Assembly (NCBI RefSeq): GCF_014203425.1
Contig: NZ_JACHJC010000001.1
Coordinates: 5,606,001-5,670,000, forward strand
Direction: 5' to 3'
Length of the DNA stretch: 64,000 bases
Source: Micromonospora echinospora
Lineage (GTDB): Bacteria; Actinomycetota; Actinomycetes; Mycobacteriales; Micromonosporaceae
The position numbers were made by a program, and so were the translations under genes. Positions within the stretch are counted from its first letter, which is position 1. The number at the start of each line of letters is the position of its first letter. A model generated the notes under the pieces. The model saw only the letters and a list, made by a program, of their open reading frames with translations, did no database searches and was not told where the DNA came from. Below are positions 34,615 to 47,789 of this stretch, piece after piece.

Positions 34615-36069
34615 ATGATCCACTCGTCCCGGCGCGGCTCGCGCCGGCTCACCTTCCTCGTGCTGGCCGCCGGCACCGGATTCTTCGCGATGCTCCAGTC
34701 GCTGATCACGCCGGTGCTGCCCACCATCCAGCACGACCTGCACACCTCGCCGAGCACGGTGACCTGGGTGCTCACCGCGTACCTGCTCTCCGCGTCCGTC
34801 TTCACGCCGATCGTCGGCCGCATCGGCGACATGGTCGGCAAGGAGAAGACGCTCGTCTTCTCGCTCGCCGCGCTCGCGCTGGGCTGCCTGCTGGCGGCCG
34901 TCGCCCCCAGCATCGGCGTGCTGATCGCCGCCCGCGTGGTGCAGGGCGTCGGCGGCGCCGTCTTCCCGCTGTCGTTCGGCATCATCCGCGACGAGTTCCC
35001 GGCCGCCCGGGTCAGCTCGGCGGTGGCCTCGATCTCCGCGGTCGTCGCCGTCGGCGGCGGGCTGGGCGTGGTCTTGGCCGGGCCGATCGTGGCCACGCTG
35101 GGCTACCGGTGGCTGTTCTGGATCCCGCTGGTGGTGGTCGGGCTGACCGCGCTCGCCGCGCACCGGTTCGTGCCGCGCTCACCGGTACGCACCCCGGGCC
35201 GGATCAACTGGCTCAGCGCCGTACTCCTGTCCGGCTGGCTGGTGGCGCTGCTGCTGCCGGTCAGCAAGGGCGCCGCGTGGGGTTGGGGCTCCGGCCGGGT
35301 GGTCGGGCTGCTGGCGCTGGCCGCGCTGCTCGCGGTCGCCTGGCTGGCGACCGAGGCCCGGGCCGCGAACCCGCTGATCGACCTGCGGATGATGCGCCTG
35401 CCGGCGGTGTGGACCACGAACCTCGTCGGGTTGCTCTACGGCGCCTCGATGTTCGCCGTCTACGCGTTCGTGCCGCAGTTCGCGCAGATCCCGACCAGCG
35501 CCGGCTACGGCTTCGGCGCCAGCATCACCCAGGCCGGGCTGCTGATGCTGCCGATGCTCGTCGGCATGTTCGTGGCCGGCCTGCTGGCCGGGCGCCTGCA
35601 GTCCCGGTTCAGCGCCAAGGCGCAGCTGTGCACCGGCGCAGTGTTCAACGTGGCGGCCGCCGCCATGCTGACAGTCGCGCACGACACCCGCTGGCAGGTC
35701 GGGATCGCCGGTGGCCTGGTCGGCCTCGGCATCGGGCTGGCGTTCGCCTCGATGGCCAACCTGATCGTGGCGAACGTGCCGGCCGGGCAGACCGGCGCGG
35801 CGACCGGCATGAACGCCAACATCCGTACCATCGGCGGCGCGATCGGCGCGGCGCTCGCCAGCGCGGTGATCACCGCGAATCCGCAGCCGAGCGGGCTGCC
35901 CCGGGAGGCCGGTTTCACGGCGGGCTTCCTGCTGCTCACCGGCATCTCGGTGGCCGCGGCACTGGCCGCGCTCGCCGTACCATCCGGCCGCCGTCGCCGG
36001 CCGCGGCGGCGGATCGGGCCGGCGACGGCGGACCTGACGCCGGCGGCGGAGCTGGTCCCGGCCCGCTGA
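34615..36069 (+). CDS. MFS drug exporter, DHA2/EmrB-QacA type
   Basis: The 484-residue membrane protein belongs to the 14-helix DHA2 family of proton-driven drug exporters. Motif A is present as GRIGDMVGKEKTL near residue 63, motif C-like glycines occur in GGGLGVVLAGPIVATLGYRW, and PVLPTIQHDL marks the end of helix 1. A Arg-rich cytoplasmic tail ends the protein. The ATG at 34615 has a GGGGAG site 8 bases upstream. The divergent TetR gene and its dyads suggest induction by a toxic substrate. Confidence 0.93.
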   Translation: MIHSSRRGSRRLTFLVLAAGTGFFAMLQSLITPVLPTIQHDLHTSPSTVTWVLTAYLLSASVFTPIVGRIGDMVGKEKTLVFSLAALALGCLLAAVAPSIGVLIAARVVQGVGGAVFPLSFGIIRDEFPAARVSSAVASISAVVAVGGGLGVVLAGPIVATLGYRWLFWIPLVVVGLTALAAHRFVPRSPVRTPGRINWLSAVLLSGWLVALLLPVSKGAAWGWGSGRVVGLLALAALLAVAWLATEARAANPLIDLRMMRLPAVWTTNLVGLLYGASMFAVYAFVPQFAQIPTSAGYGFGASITQAGLLMLPMLVGMFVAGLLAGRLQSRFSAKAQLCTGAVFNVAAAAMLTVAHDTRWQVGIAGGLVGLGIGLAFASMANLIVANVPAGQTGAATGMNANIRTIGGAIGAALASAVITANPQPSGLPREAGFTAGFLLLTGISVAAALAALAVPSGRRRRPRRRIGPATADLTPAAELVPAR

Positions 36070-36090
36070 CCCCATGGGGTACGCAGACGG

Positions 36091-36121
36091 AAGCCCCGCC
36101 CGGCGGTGCCGGGCGGGGCTT
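36091..36121. terminator. Bidirectional terminator between the MFS and SGNH genes
   Basis: A perfect 13-bp stem (AAGCCCCGCCCGG with CCGGGCGGGGCTT) and a 5-base loop lies 21 bases after the MFS stop and 12 bases from the convergent hydrolase stop. Confidence 0.75.
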
Positions 36122-36132
36122 CGCCGTGCCGG

Positions 36133-36918
36133 TCAGCCGATCGCTGCGGTCAGCGCGGCCAGGTAGCCGTAGCGGTAGCCGCTGGCGTTCGGGTGGTACG
36201 CCTCGATGACGCCGCTGACGTCACGGATCCACGGGTCGGCGGCGCACACGCCGTGCCCGGCGAAGAACGGCCGCGCGTCGACGAACGTGCCCCCGGCGGC
36301 GGCGGCCCGGCCGGCGATGACGCCGTTGAGCGTGTCGGCGGCCTGGTTGAGGATGGTGCGCTTGTAGCTGCTCATGGCGAGCAGTCCACAGGAGCCGGTC
36401 TCGAACAGCCGCGGGTAGCCGAGCACCACCAGACGGGCGTTCGGGGCCCGGTTGCGGATCGCGGTGTACGTGGCGTCGAGCCGGCCGGGCAGCGTCGCGG
36501 TGGTGAACGCCTTGGACTCGTTCACCGCGCTCTCGCAGCTGGACGTGCTGCCGAAGCGGCAACTGGTCATCACGTCGGCGAAACCGGCGTCGTTGCCGCC
36601 GATGGTGATGGTGACCAGCGTGGTGCTGGTGCTGAGCTGGCCGACCTGGTTGTTCAGCACGTCGGCGGTGACCGCGCCGCCGCAGGCCGGGAACTTGAAG
36701 CTGGTGACCGAGTGGGCGGCGGCCCACAGGGGGGCGTACGACTTCTGGCTGCGCAGGCAGGTGGACAGGTCGTACGGGCTGGCGCCGACCCCGGAGGAGT
36801 AGGAGTCGCCGAGGGCGACGTAGTTGACGGTGGCCGCCCGGGCGGCGCCGGGCAGGAGCACGGCGCCGAGGACGGCCGCCAGGACGGCGGCGAGCGCGGT
36901 ACGGACGCGACGGGACAT
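36133..36918 (-). CDS. Secreted SGNH/GDSL hydrolase
   Basis: This 261-residue esterase/lipase has a signal peptide (residues 1-28, ending GAARAAT). Block I is VALGDSYSSGVGAS with the nucleophile Ser, block III is ITIGGNDAGFADV with the oxyanion Gly and Asn, and the C-terminal catalytic His lies in EAYHPNASGY. Six cysteines fit three disulfides, as in Streptomyces-type secreted lipases. The substrate is unknown. The ATG at 36918 begins directly at the basic signal-peptide region. Confidence 0.92.
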   Translation of the reverse strand: MSRRVRTALAAVLAAVLGAVLLPGAARAATVNYVALGDSYSSGVGASPYDLSTCLRSQKSYAPLWAAAHSVTSFKFPACGGAVTADVLNNQVGQLSTSTTLVTITIGGNDAGFADVMTSCRFGSTSSCESAVNESKAFTTATLPGRLDATYTAIRNRAPNARLVVLGYPRLFETGSCGLLAMSSYKRTILNQAADTLNGVIAGRAAAAGGTFVDARPFFAGHGVCAADPWIRDVSGVIEAYHPNASGYRYGYLAALTAAIG

Positions 36919-37114
36919 GACAGAGCCTCCACGGGGCAGGGGTGGTGGAGCCCGTTGACCGCGCGCGTGGCCGAGGGATCGGTGCTGTTACTGGTCGGTA
37001 ATGCTATCGAAACATTCGCAAAAATTGAATAGCCGAGATCGGCCGGACGGGACAGATGCGTTCACATGTGTCGATTAGCTTGGCGGTGACGACACCCGAC
37101 GGAGGGAGTCCCCC

Positions 37115-38650
37115 GTGCGACGCGCACTCACGGCGGCCATCGCCGCCCTGACCCTCACCGCGGCCGGCACCACAGTGACCGGCGCGCCCGCCCAGGCCGC
37201 CCCGGCCGGATCGGGACGGCCGCAACCCGCGGCGGCCACCCCGACCCCGGGTGGCCCCGGCCTGGGCGACAGCTACTTCCCCGACTACGGCAACGGTGGC
37301 TACGACGTCGGGCACTACGACATCCGGCTGCGCTACGAGCCGGCCACCGACCGGCTCAGCGGCACCACCACGATCCTGGCCACCGCCACCAAGGACCTGT
37401 CCCGGTTCAACCTGGACTTCCTCCTCGACGTCGAGTCGGTGCGCGTGAACGGCTGGGTCGCCGGCTTCGCCCGCACCGGCGACCACGAGCTGGTCGTCAC
37501 CCCGGCCCGGCCGCTGACAAAGGGACAGCAGCTCACCGTCGTGGTGAAGTACGCCGGCGTGCCGTCGCAGACCACCGTCTACGGCTACACCGCGTGGACG
37601 CGTACCGCCGACGGGGCGCTCGCCGTCAACGAGCCCGAGTCGGCCTGGTGGTGGTACCCGAGCAACGACCACCCGAAGGACAAGGCCACCTGGGACATCT
37701 CGGTCTCGGTGCCGACCGGCGTCGAGGTGATCAGCAACGGCGTGCAGCCGCGTGACCCGCTGCCCGAGGCCGGCAACCGCACCCGGTGGAGCTGGCGCAG
37801 CGTGAAACCCGGCGCCACGTACCAGGCGTTCCTGGCCATCGGGCAGTACGAGATCGTCACCGACGTCGCGCCGAACGGGCAGCCGGTGGTGAACGCGTAC
37901 AGCACCACGCTGGGCGAGCGCCTGCCCGCCGCGCGGGCCAGCATCGAACGCACCGCCGAGATCGTCGACTGGGAGAGCGGGCTGTTCGGCCCGTACCCGT
38001 TCGAGGCGCAGGGCGGCGTGGCCGGGCCGGTCGACGGCATCGGCTTCGCGCTGGAGACGCAGACCCGCCCGGTGTACGGCCCCGGCTTCTGGCGGCGCGG
38101 CGCCAACCCGTACGTCGTGGTGCACGAGAACGCCCACCAGTGGTTCGGCGACTCGGTGTCGGTGGCGGACTGGCGGCACATCTGGCTCAACGAGGGCTTC
38201 GCCTCGTACGCCGAGTGGCTCTGGTCCGAGGAGCAGGGCGAGGGCACCGCGCAGGAGTTGTTCGACTTCACCTACGACAGCTACCCGGCCGACTCCGAGT
38301 TCTGGCAGGTGCGCCCCGGCGACCCGGGCCCGAGCGGGATCTTCGACGACGCCGTCTACGACCGGGGCGCGATGGCGCTGCACCAGATCCGCCTCGCCGT
38401 CGGCGACGCCGCGTTCTTCCGCATCCTGCGTGCCTGGACCGCCAAGCGTCAGTACGGCAACGGCACCGTCGCGCAGTTCCAGGCGCTCGCCGAGCGGATC
38501 TCCGGGCGGGACCTCGACGCGGTGTTCACCACCTGGCTGTTCACGCCCGGCCGGCCCGACGTGGCCGCCGCCGCGCGGACGAGCGCCGCACCGGCGCAGC
38601 CGGCCTCGTGGACGAAGATCCGCGCGGCGCACGACCTGCTCGGCCGCTGA
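37115..38650 (+). CDS. Secreted M1-family zinc metallopeptidase
   Basis: This is a 511-residue aminopeptidase-like enzyme with a Sec signal peptide (1-28, ending APAQAAPAG). The zinc site is HENAHQW (HExxH) with the third ligand 18 residues later in NEGFASYAEW. The beta-sandwich N-domain (YDIRLRYEPATDRLSGTTTI) and the substrate segment GIGFALETQTRP, in place of the usual GAMEN, are visible. It is shorter than classical aminopeptidase N because the C-terminal superhelical domain is reduced. The GTG at 37115 has a GGAGGGAG site upstream. Confidence 0.92.
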   Translation: MRRALTAAIAALTLTAAGTTVTGAPAQAAPAGSGRPQPAAATPTPGGPGLGDSYFPDYGNGGYDVGHYDIRLRYEPATDRLSGTTTILATATKDLSRFNLDFLLDVESVRVNGWVAGFARTGDHELVVTPARPLTKGQQLTVVVKYAGVPSQTTVYGYTAWTRTADGALAVNEPESAWWWYPSNDHPKDKATWDISVSVPTGVEVISNGVQPRDPLPEAGNRTRWSWRSVKPGATYQAFLAIGQYEIVTDVAPNGQPVVNAYSTTLGERLPAARASIERTAEIVDWESGLFGPYPFEAQGGVAGPVDGIGFALETQTRPVYGPGFWRRGANPYVVVHENAHQWFGDSVSVADWRHIWLNEGFASYAEWLWSEEQGEGTAQELFDFTYDSYPADSEFWQVRPGDPGPSGIFDDAVYDRGAMALHQIRLAVGDAAFFRILRAWTAKRQYGNGTVAQFQALAERISGRDLDAVFTTWLFTPGRPDVAAAARTSAAPAQPASWTKIRAAHDLLGR

Positions 38651-38712
38651 CTGTGTCGTCCGGGCCGGTCCGCTTCCGGCGGGCCGGCCCGGTTCGTCCG
38701 AGGAGGAGACCG

Positions 38713-39231
38713 GTGATACGCAACGTCCATGAACGACACCTGCCGGTGCCGGCTTCGGCGGCCGGGGCGCTGATCGACTCGCTGGCCGGGCCGGAGGACC
38801 GCCTCTGGCCGCCGCGGCGCTGGCCGGCCATGCGCCTGGACCGGCCGTTGGGGATCGGTGCCACCGGCGGCCACGGGCCGGTCCGCTACACCGTGCAGGA
38901 CTACCGGCCCGGCGCGTACGTCCGCTTCCGGTTCCTCGCCCCGGCCGGCTTCCGCGGCCACCACGAGTTCGAGGTGCTGCCCGGGATCGGCGACGGGTGT
39001 CTGCTGCGCCACCAGCTGGTGATGACCGCGCACGGGTCCGCGCGGGTGAGCTGGCCGCTGTTCTTCCGTCCGCTGCACGACGCGCTGGTGGAGGACAGCC
39101 TCGACACCGCTGTGGTCAGCCTCGGGCTGGCTCGGCCCGCGCCGAGGCGATGGCCGGCGCGGGTACGCGTCCTGCGCCGGCTGGCCCGGACGGTGAGCCA
39201 CGGCCGGGCCCGCGGTCCGGTGAATAGTTAA
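38713..39231 (+). CDS. SRPBCC-fold (polyketide cyclase/START-like) protein
   Basis: The 172-residue protein looks like a member of the SRPBCC ligand-binding fold: an N-terminal strand with HERHLPVPASAAGALI, then a PVRYTVQDYRPGAYVRFRF strand pair, HHEFEV, and a long C-terminal helix (PLHDALVEDSLDTAV). No catalytic residue can be named. The GTG start has an AGGAGGAG site directly upstream. It follows the M1 peptidase by 62 bases and may be co-transcribed. The function is unknown. Confidence 0.75.
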   Translation: MIRNVHERHLPVPASAAGALIDSLAGPEDRLWPPRRWPAMRLDRPLGIGATGGHGPVRYTVQDYRPGAYVRFRFLAPAGFRGHHEFEVLPGIGDGCLLRHQLVMTAHGSARVSWPLFFRPLHDALVEDSLDTAVVSLGLARPAPRRWPARVRVLRRLARTVSHGRARGPVNS

Positions 39232-39278
39232 GAAGGGCCCCCTCCTCTACCCGAGGCGTTAAGAGGGGGCCCTTCCTT
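39227..39278. repeat. Palindromic repeat AAGGGCCCCCTC/GAGGGGGCCCTT
   Basis: A 12-bp perfect stem (39233-39244 with 39263-39274), both arms preceded by GTTAAGA-type bases, lies between the convergent SRPBCC gene and gltD. It probably ends transcription from both sides. Its composition resembles dispersed palindromes I associate with Micromonospora genomes, so it may be one member of a repeat family. Confidence 0.6.
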
Positions 39279-40776
39279 TCACCTGGCGGCGAGCGGCTGG
39301 CGGGCCGGGTCGACCGGGGCGGGCAGGTCGCCCACCCCACCCAGGTACGTGTGGATCGCCGCCGCGGCGGCGCGTCCCTCGGCGATCGCCCAGACGATCA
39401 GCGACGCGCCCCGGTGCATGTCACCGGCGACGAAGACGCCGTCGGCGGCCTGCCAGTCTCCGCGGGCGTCGATCGCGCCCCGGCCGTTGCGGGACACCCC
39501 GAACTGCGCCAGCAGCGGCTGCTCCTCGGTGCCCTCGAAGCCGATGGCGAGCAGTACCAGGTCGGCCGGGATCTCCCGCTCGGAGCCGGGCAGCGCGGTG
39601 ACGATGCGGCGACCGTCCACCTTCTCCACTGTCACCTCGGCGATCCGGACCGCGCGGACCTGGCCGGTGCCGTCGTCCACGAACTCCTGCACGGCGACCG
39701 CGAAGACCCGGTCGCCGCCCTCCTCGTGCGCCGGGTAGTTGCGCAGCACCCACGGCCAGGTCGGCCACGGGTCGCGCTCCGCGTCCCGTTCCGACGGCGG
39801 CTGCGGGTAGAGGTCGAGCTGGTGTACGCCCGCCGTGCCCTGCCGGTGCGCCACGCCGAGGCAGTCCGCGGCGGTGTCGCCACCACCGATGATCACCACG
39901 TGCTTGCCGGCGGCGTCGATCGGCGTGCCGTCGGGCAGCGTGGCCAGGGCGGGCTTCCCCTCCCCGGCGGCGGCCACGACCCGGTTCGCGGCGACCAGGT
40001 GCGCCATCGCCTGATGGACGCCGCGCAGCGCCCGGCCCGGCGTCCCCGGGGTGTCCCGGCCCTGCAACGCGCCGCAGGCCAGCAGCACCGCGTCGTGCTC
40101 GGCGCGCAACTGCTCGGCGGTCACGTCGACGCCGACCTCGACGCCGGTACGGAACCGCACGCCCTCGGCGGTGAGCTGGGCCAGCCGCTTGTCGATGTGC
40201 TGCTTCTCCAGCTTGAAGTCGGGGATGCCGTAGCGGAGCAGCCCGCCGATCGCGTCGTCGCGCTCGTAAACGGTGACCGTGTGACCGGCGCGGGCGAGCT
40301 GCTGCGCGGCGGCCAGCCCGGCCGGGCCGGAGCCGACCACCGCCACCGACCGGCCGGTGGGGACTGATGCGGGCCGGGGCCGCAGGCCGTCGCGGGCCAC
40401 CGCGGCGTCGGCGATCTCCACCTCGACCTGCTTGATGGTGACCGGCTGCTGGCCGCCCAGGCCGAGCACGCAGGCCGCCTCGCACGGCGCCGGGCAGAGC
40501 CGGCCGGTGAACTCGGGGAAGTTGTTCGTGGCGTGCAGCGACTCCACCGCCGCGTCCCAGTTGCCGGTGCGGACCAGGTCGTTCCAGTCCGGGATGCGGT
40601 TGCCCAGCGGGCAGCCGTCGTGGCAGAACGGGATGCCGCAGTCCATGCACCGGGTGGCCTGCTCGCGGATCAGCTCCTCGCCGGCCGGCGGGTACACCTC
40701 CCGCCAGTCGGAGATCCGCACCGGGACCGGACGCCGGGCGGGCAGCCGCCGGTCGTAACGCAGGAAACCGTTCGGG

Positions 40777-40784
<8 letters not shown>
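39279..40784 (-). CDS. gltD: Glutamate synthase (NADPH) small subunit
   Basis: GltD passes electrons from NADPH through FAD and two 4Fe-4S clusters to GltB for glutamate formation. The 501-residue chain has the N-terminal cluster Cys residues ([18 protein letters not shown] and [14 protein letters not shown]), the FAD motif [18 protein letters not shown] near residue 150, and the NADPH motif [15 protein letters not shown] near residue 300. The GTG at 40784 overlaps the gltB stop by 8 bases. The length is normal. Confidence 0.96.
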
Positions 40785-45444
<4,660 letters not shown>

Positions 45445-45577
45445 CGGGCCTCCTGTCGTCACTCAGGATGGATCATGATGGGGACGACGTCGGCCCTCTG
45501 CGGTTTATTGAGTCTACGTTAGGGCTTCCGGCGCAAGGCCAGTTCAGATTGATCACACTTCCAGATGCTGGGACGTG

Positions 45578-45583
45578 TAGTCT
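45578..45583 (+). promoter_or_regulatory. -10 element of a probable leaderless GNAT gene
   Basis: TAGTCT ends 6 bases before the GTG at 45590, so transcription would start at or next to the start codon. No ribosome site is present, which fits leaderless translation, common in actinobacteria. The -35 region is poor. Confidence 0.4.
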
Positions 45584-45589
45584 CGCGCG

Positions 45590-46432
45590 GTGGATCTCGC
45601 ACGCGCTGACGTACTCGACCGGTTGGAGCGGTTCTACGACGCGGTGCCCCGCGACGTGGCCCGCTGCGAGGAGTACGACGCCCTGGTGCTCTTCGTCCGG
45701 GAAGGTGCCGGATGGCCGTTCTACGCCCGGCCCCGGCTCGACGCCACCGAGCACCCCACGCTCGCCGACGTCACGGCGGTCCGCGCCCGCCAACGGGAGC
45801 TGGGCCTGCCGGAGGTGTTCGAGTGGGTGCACGAGCATCAGCCGGACCTGCTGGCGGTGGCCCGCTCGGCCGGGCTGAGCGTGCTGGAGGCGCCGCTGAT
45901 GCTGCTGGAACCGGAGCGGCTGCCCGAACCGGGGACGTTCAGCGACGTACCGGTGCGGGTGCTGGACCCCGCCGAGCCCGGCTTCGCCGCGGACATCGCG
46001 CTGCGACGGGCCGTCGCCGCGGTCGGCTTCGCCAACGGCGGCACCGCGCGCGGCGAGGCCGGACCGGCCGAACGGGATGCCGCCGTCGCCGGGCTGGACG
46101 TGGCCGCGCTGGAGGAGGAGGCGACCCGGGTCGCCGACGGCAGGCGCGTCTCCGTGCTCGCCGGCACGCCCGGGGAAGGCGCGCTCGCCAGCGGCATGGC
46201 CATGCGGGTGGGCGACGTGGCGGAGATCGCCGGGGTGGCCACGCTGCCGTCCGCGCGGCGGCGCGGCCTCGGCGCTGCGGTGACCGCCACCCTCGCGCGG
46301 GAACTGCGCGCCGCCGGCACCGACCTGATCTTCCTCAGCGCCGGCAGCGAGGACATCGCCCGGGTCTACCTGCGGGTCGGGTTCCGCCGGATCGGCACCG
46401 CCTGCATCGCCGAGCCCGCCGCCGTCATCTGA
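45590..46432 (+). CDS. GNAT family N-acetyltransferase
   Basis: The 280-residue protein ends in a GNAT acetyl-CoA-binding domain: EIAGVATLPSARRRGLGAAV, with the pyrophosphate loop RRRGLG, then IFLSAGSEDIARVYLRVGFR with the YxxxGF signature. The N-terminal 130 residues resemble the extra half found in two-module GNAT proteins and lack a second acetyl-CoA motif. The acceptor is unknown. It is divergent from gltBD across about 145 bases. Confidence 0.88.
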   Translation: MDLARADVLDRLERFYDAVPRDVARCEEYDALVLFVREGAGWPFYARPRLDATEHPTLADVTAVRARQRELGLPEVFEWVHEHQPDLLAVARSAGLSVLEAPLMLLEPERLPEPGTFSDVPVRVLDPAEPGFAADIALRRAVAAVGFANGGTARGEAGPAERDAAVAGLDVAALEEEATRVADGRRVSVLAGTPGEGALASGMAMRVGDVAEIAGVATLPSARRRGLGAAVTATLARELRAAGTDLIFLSAGSEDIARVYLRVGFRRIGTACIAEPAAVI

Positions 46433-46450
46433 GCACCGACCCGGCTGTCG

Positions 46451-46524
46451 GGCCGGGCCGGTCGCCCGGGGACCGCGCTGACTGAGGGGCCGGGCCGGTC
46501 GCCCGGGGACCGCGCTGACTGAGG
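46451..46524. repeat. 37-bp tandem repeat, two copies plus a partial third
   Basis: A 37-base unit containing GGCCGGGCCGGTCGCCCGGG and GACCGCGCTGACTGAG occurs at 46451-46487 and 46488-46524. A shortened third unit follows. It lies between the convergent GNAT and monooxygenase genes and has no coding role that I can see. Confidence 0.75.
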
Positions 46525-46590
46525 GGCCCGGCCGCCGGGGACCGTGCCGTTGCCCGACGGCCGCGCGCCGACAGGGCCGCACGCGGACGG

Positions 46591-47778
46591 TCAGGACGGC
46601 GGCTGCCAGGCGGCGGCCGCGGCGGCGGCCGTGTTGCGCATCCGAGGGCTGATCGTGCCGAGGGCGGCGTCGCGGGCGCGCAGCGCCAGCCGGCCCCGGG
46701 CCTGCAGGACCGCCGACATCCGCCGGGTCTGCCGGACCATCGTGGCCGCGCGAGGGCGGCGCAGCCGGTCGTACGCGGTCACCGCGTCCGGCAGCCGCGA
46801 CTCCCGCAGCAGCCCGGCCAGCGTCGCCGCGTCCTCGAACGCCAGGCAGGCGCCCTGGCCGAGGTGCGGCGGCATGGCGTGCGCGGCGTCGCCGAGCAGC
46901 ACCACGCCGCCCGGGCCGGCCGGGAAGCCGTACGCCTTCGGCAGCGGGCGCAGCTCACGGATCTCCTGCTGCACCACGTCGTCCGGGTCGGTCGCCTCCA
47001 GCAGCGTGCCGATCGGCGCGGGCCAGCCGGCGAACCAGCGTTTGAGCAGGGCGAGCTGGACCTCGGGCGGCTCCGGTCGGGGCGCGCCCGCCGCGGTGGC
47101 CACCCAGTAGACGCCGCCCCGGCGGGAGGCCCCGGCGTTGCCCCGCTCGCCGAGCGAGGCGGCCAGGAACCGGTACCCGGCGCCCAGCGTCTCGCCGTGC
47201 AGCGGCTGGTCGTCGGGCAGCTGCGGGGCCCGGTACCAGGGGATGACCGCCCGCCACGCGGCGCACCCGGAGCTGACCACAGAGCTCTCCGGCGCCAGTT
47301 GCCTGCGGATCTCGCTGTCGGCGCCGTCGGCGGCCACCACCAGATCCGCCTCGTAGGTGTGCCGGCCGTCGCCCACCGCCGGGCGCTCGCCGGAGGCGGC
47401 GCGCACCGTCCGCACTGTCACGCCGGTACGCAGCTCGACCCGGTCGCCGAGGCCGGCGATGAGCGCGTCGTGCAGGTCCTCCCGGTGCACCACCACCGGC
47501 ATCCGCTCGGCCGGGGTGGACCGGGGCTGCACCAGCCAGTGCCCGTCCGGGCGGCGTACGCCGCCGTCGGGCAGCGGGGTGGCGATCGCGTCCAGCCCGT
47601 CGCCCAGCCCGAGGGCGCGCAGCGCGCGTACCCCGTTGGGCCAGAGCACCACGGCGGTCGCCTCCGGCCGGACCCGGTCGGCGCGTTCCAGCAGCGTGAC
47701 CTGCCATCCCGAACGGGCCAGCACGCCGGCCACCGCCATCCCGCCGAGTCCGGCGCCGACCACCACCGCGCTGCGCAT
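46591..47778 (-). CDS. FAD-dependent aromatic-type monooxygenase
   Basis: This 395-residue flavoprotein belongs to the PHBH-like hydroxylases. The FAD motif is AVVVGAGLGGMAVAGVLARSG (residues 4-24), with LLERADRVRPE after it. The DG motif region is DLVVAADGADSEIRRQL and the GD motif is VVLLGDAAHAMPPHLGQGA. These enzymes hydroxylate small aromatic substrates using NAD(P)H and oxygen; the substrate here is unknown. It follows lgt by 11 bases on the same strand and is probably in its operon. Confidence 0.9.
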   Translation of the reverse strand: MRSAVVVGAGLGGMAVAGVLARSGWQVTLLERADRVRPEATAVVLWPNGVRALRALGLGDGLDAIATPLPDGGVRRPDGHWLVQPRSTPAERMPVVVHREDLHDALIAGLGDRVELRTGVTVRTVRAASGERPAVGDGRHTYEADLVVAADGADSEIRRQLAPESSVVSSGCAAWRAVIPWYRAPQLPDDQPLHGETLGAGYRFLAASLGERGNAGASRRGGVYWVATAAGAPRPEPPEVQLALLKRWFAGWPAPIGTLLEATDPDDVVQQEIRELRPLPKAYGFPAGPGGVVLLGDAAHAMPPHLGQGACLAFEDAATLAGLLRESRLPDAVTAYDRLRRPRAATMVRQTRRMSAVLQARGRLALRARDAALGTISPRMRNTAAAAAAAWQPPS

Positions 47779-47789
47779 GACTCCCCCGC

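Noticed and set aside
33261..36209. A 982-codon plus-strand frame overlapping Fic, tetR and the MFS gene.
   Set aside because: It is a shifted frame over clear genes on both strands; composition is Arg/Gly/Ala noise.
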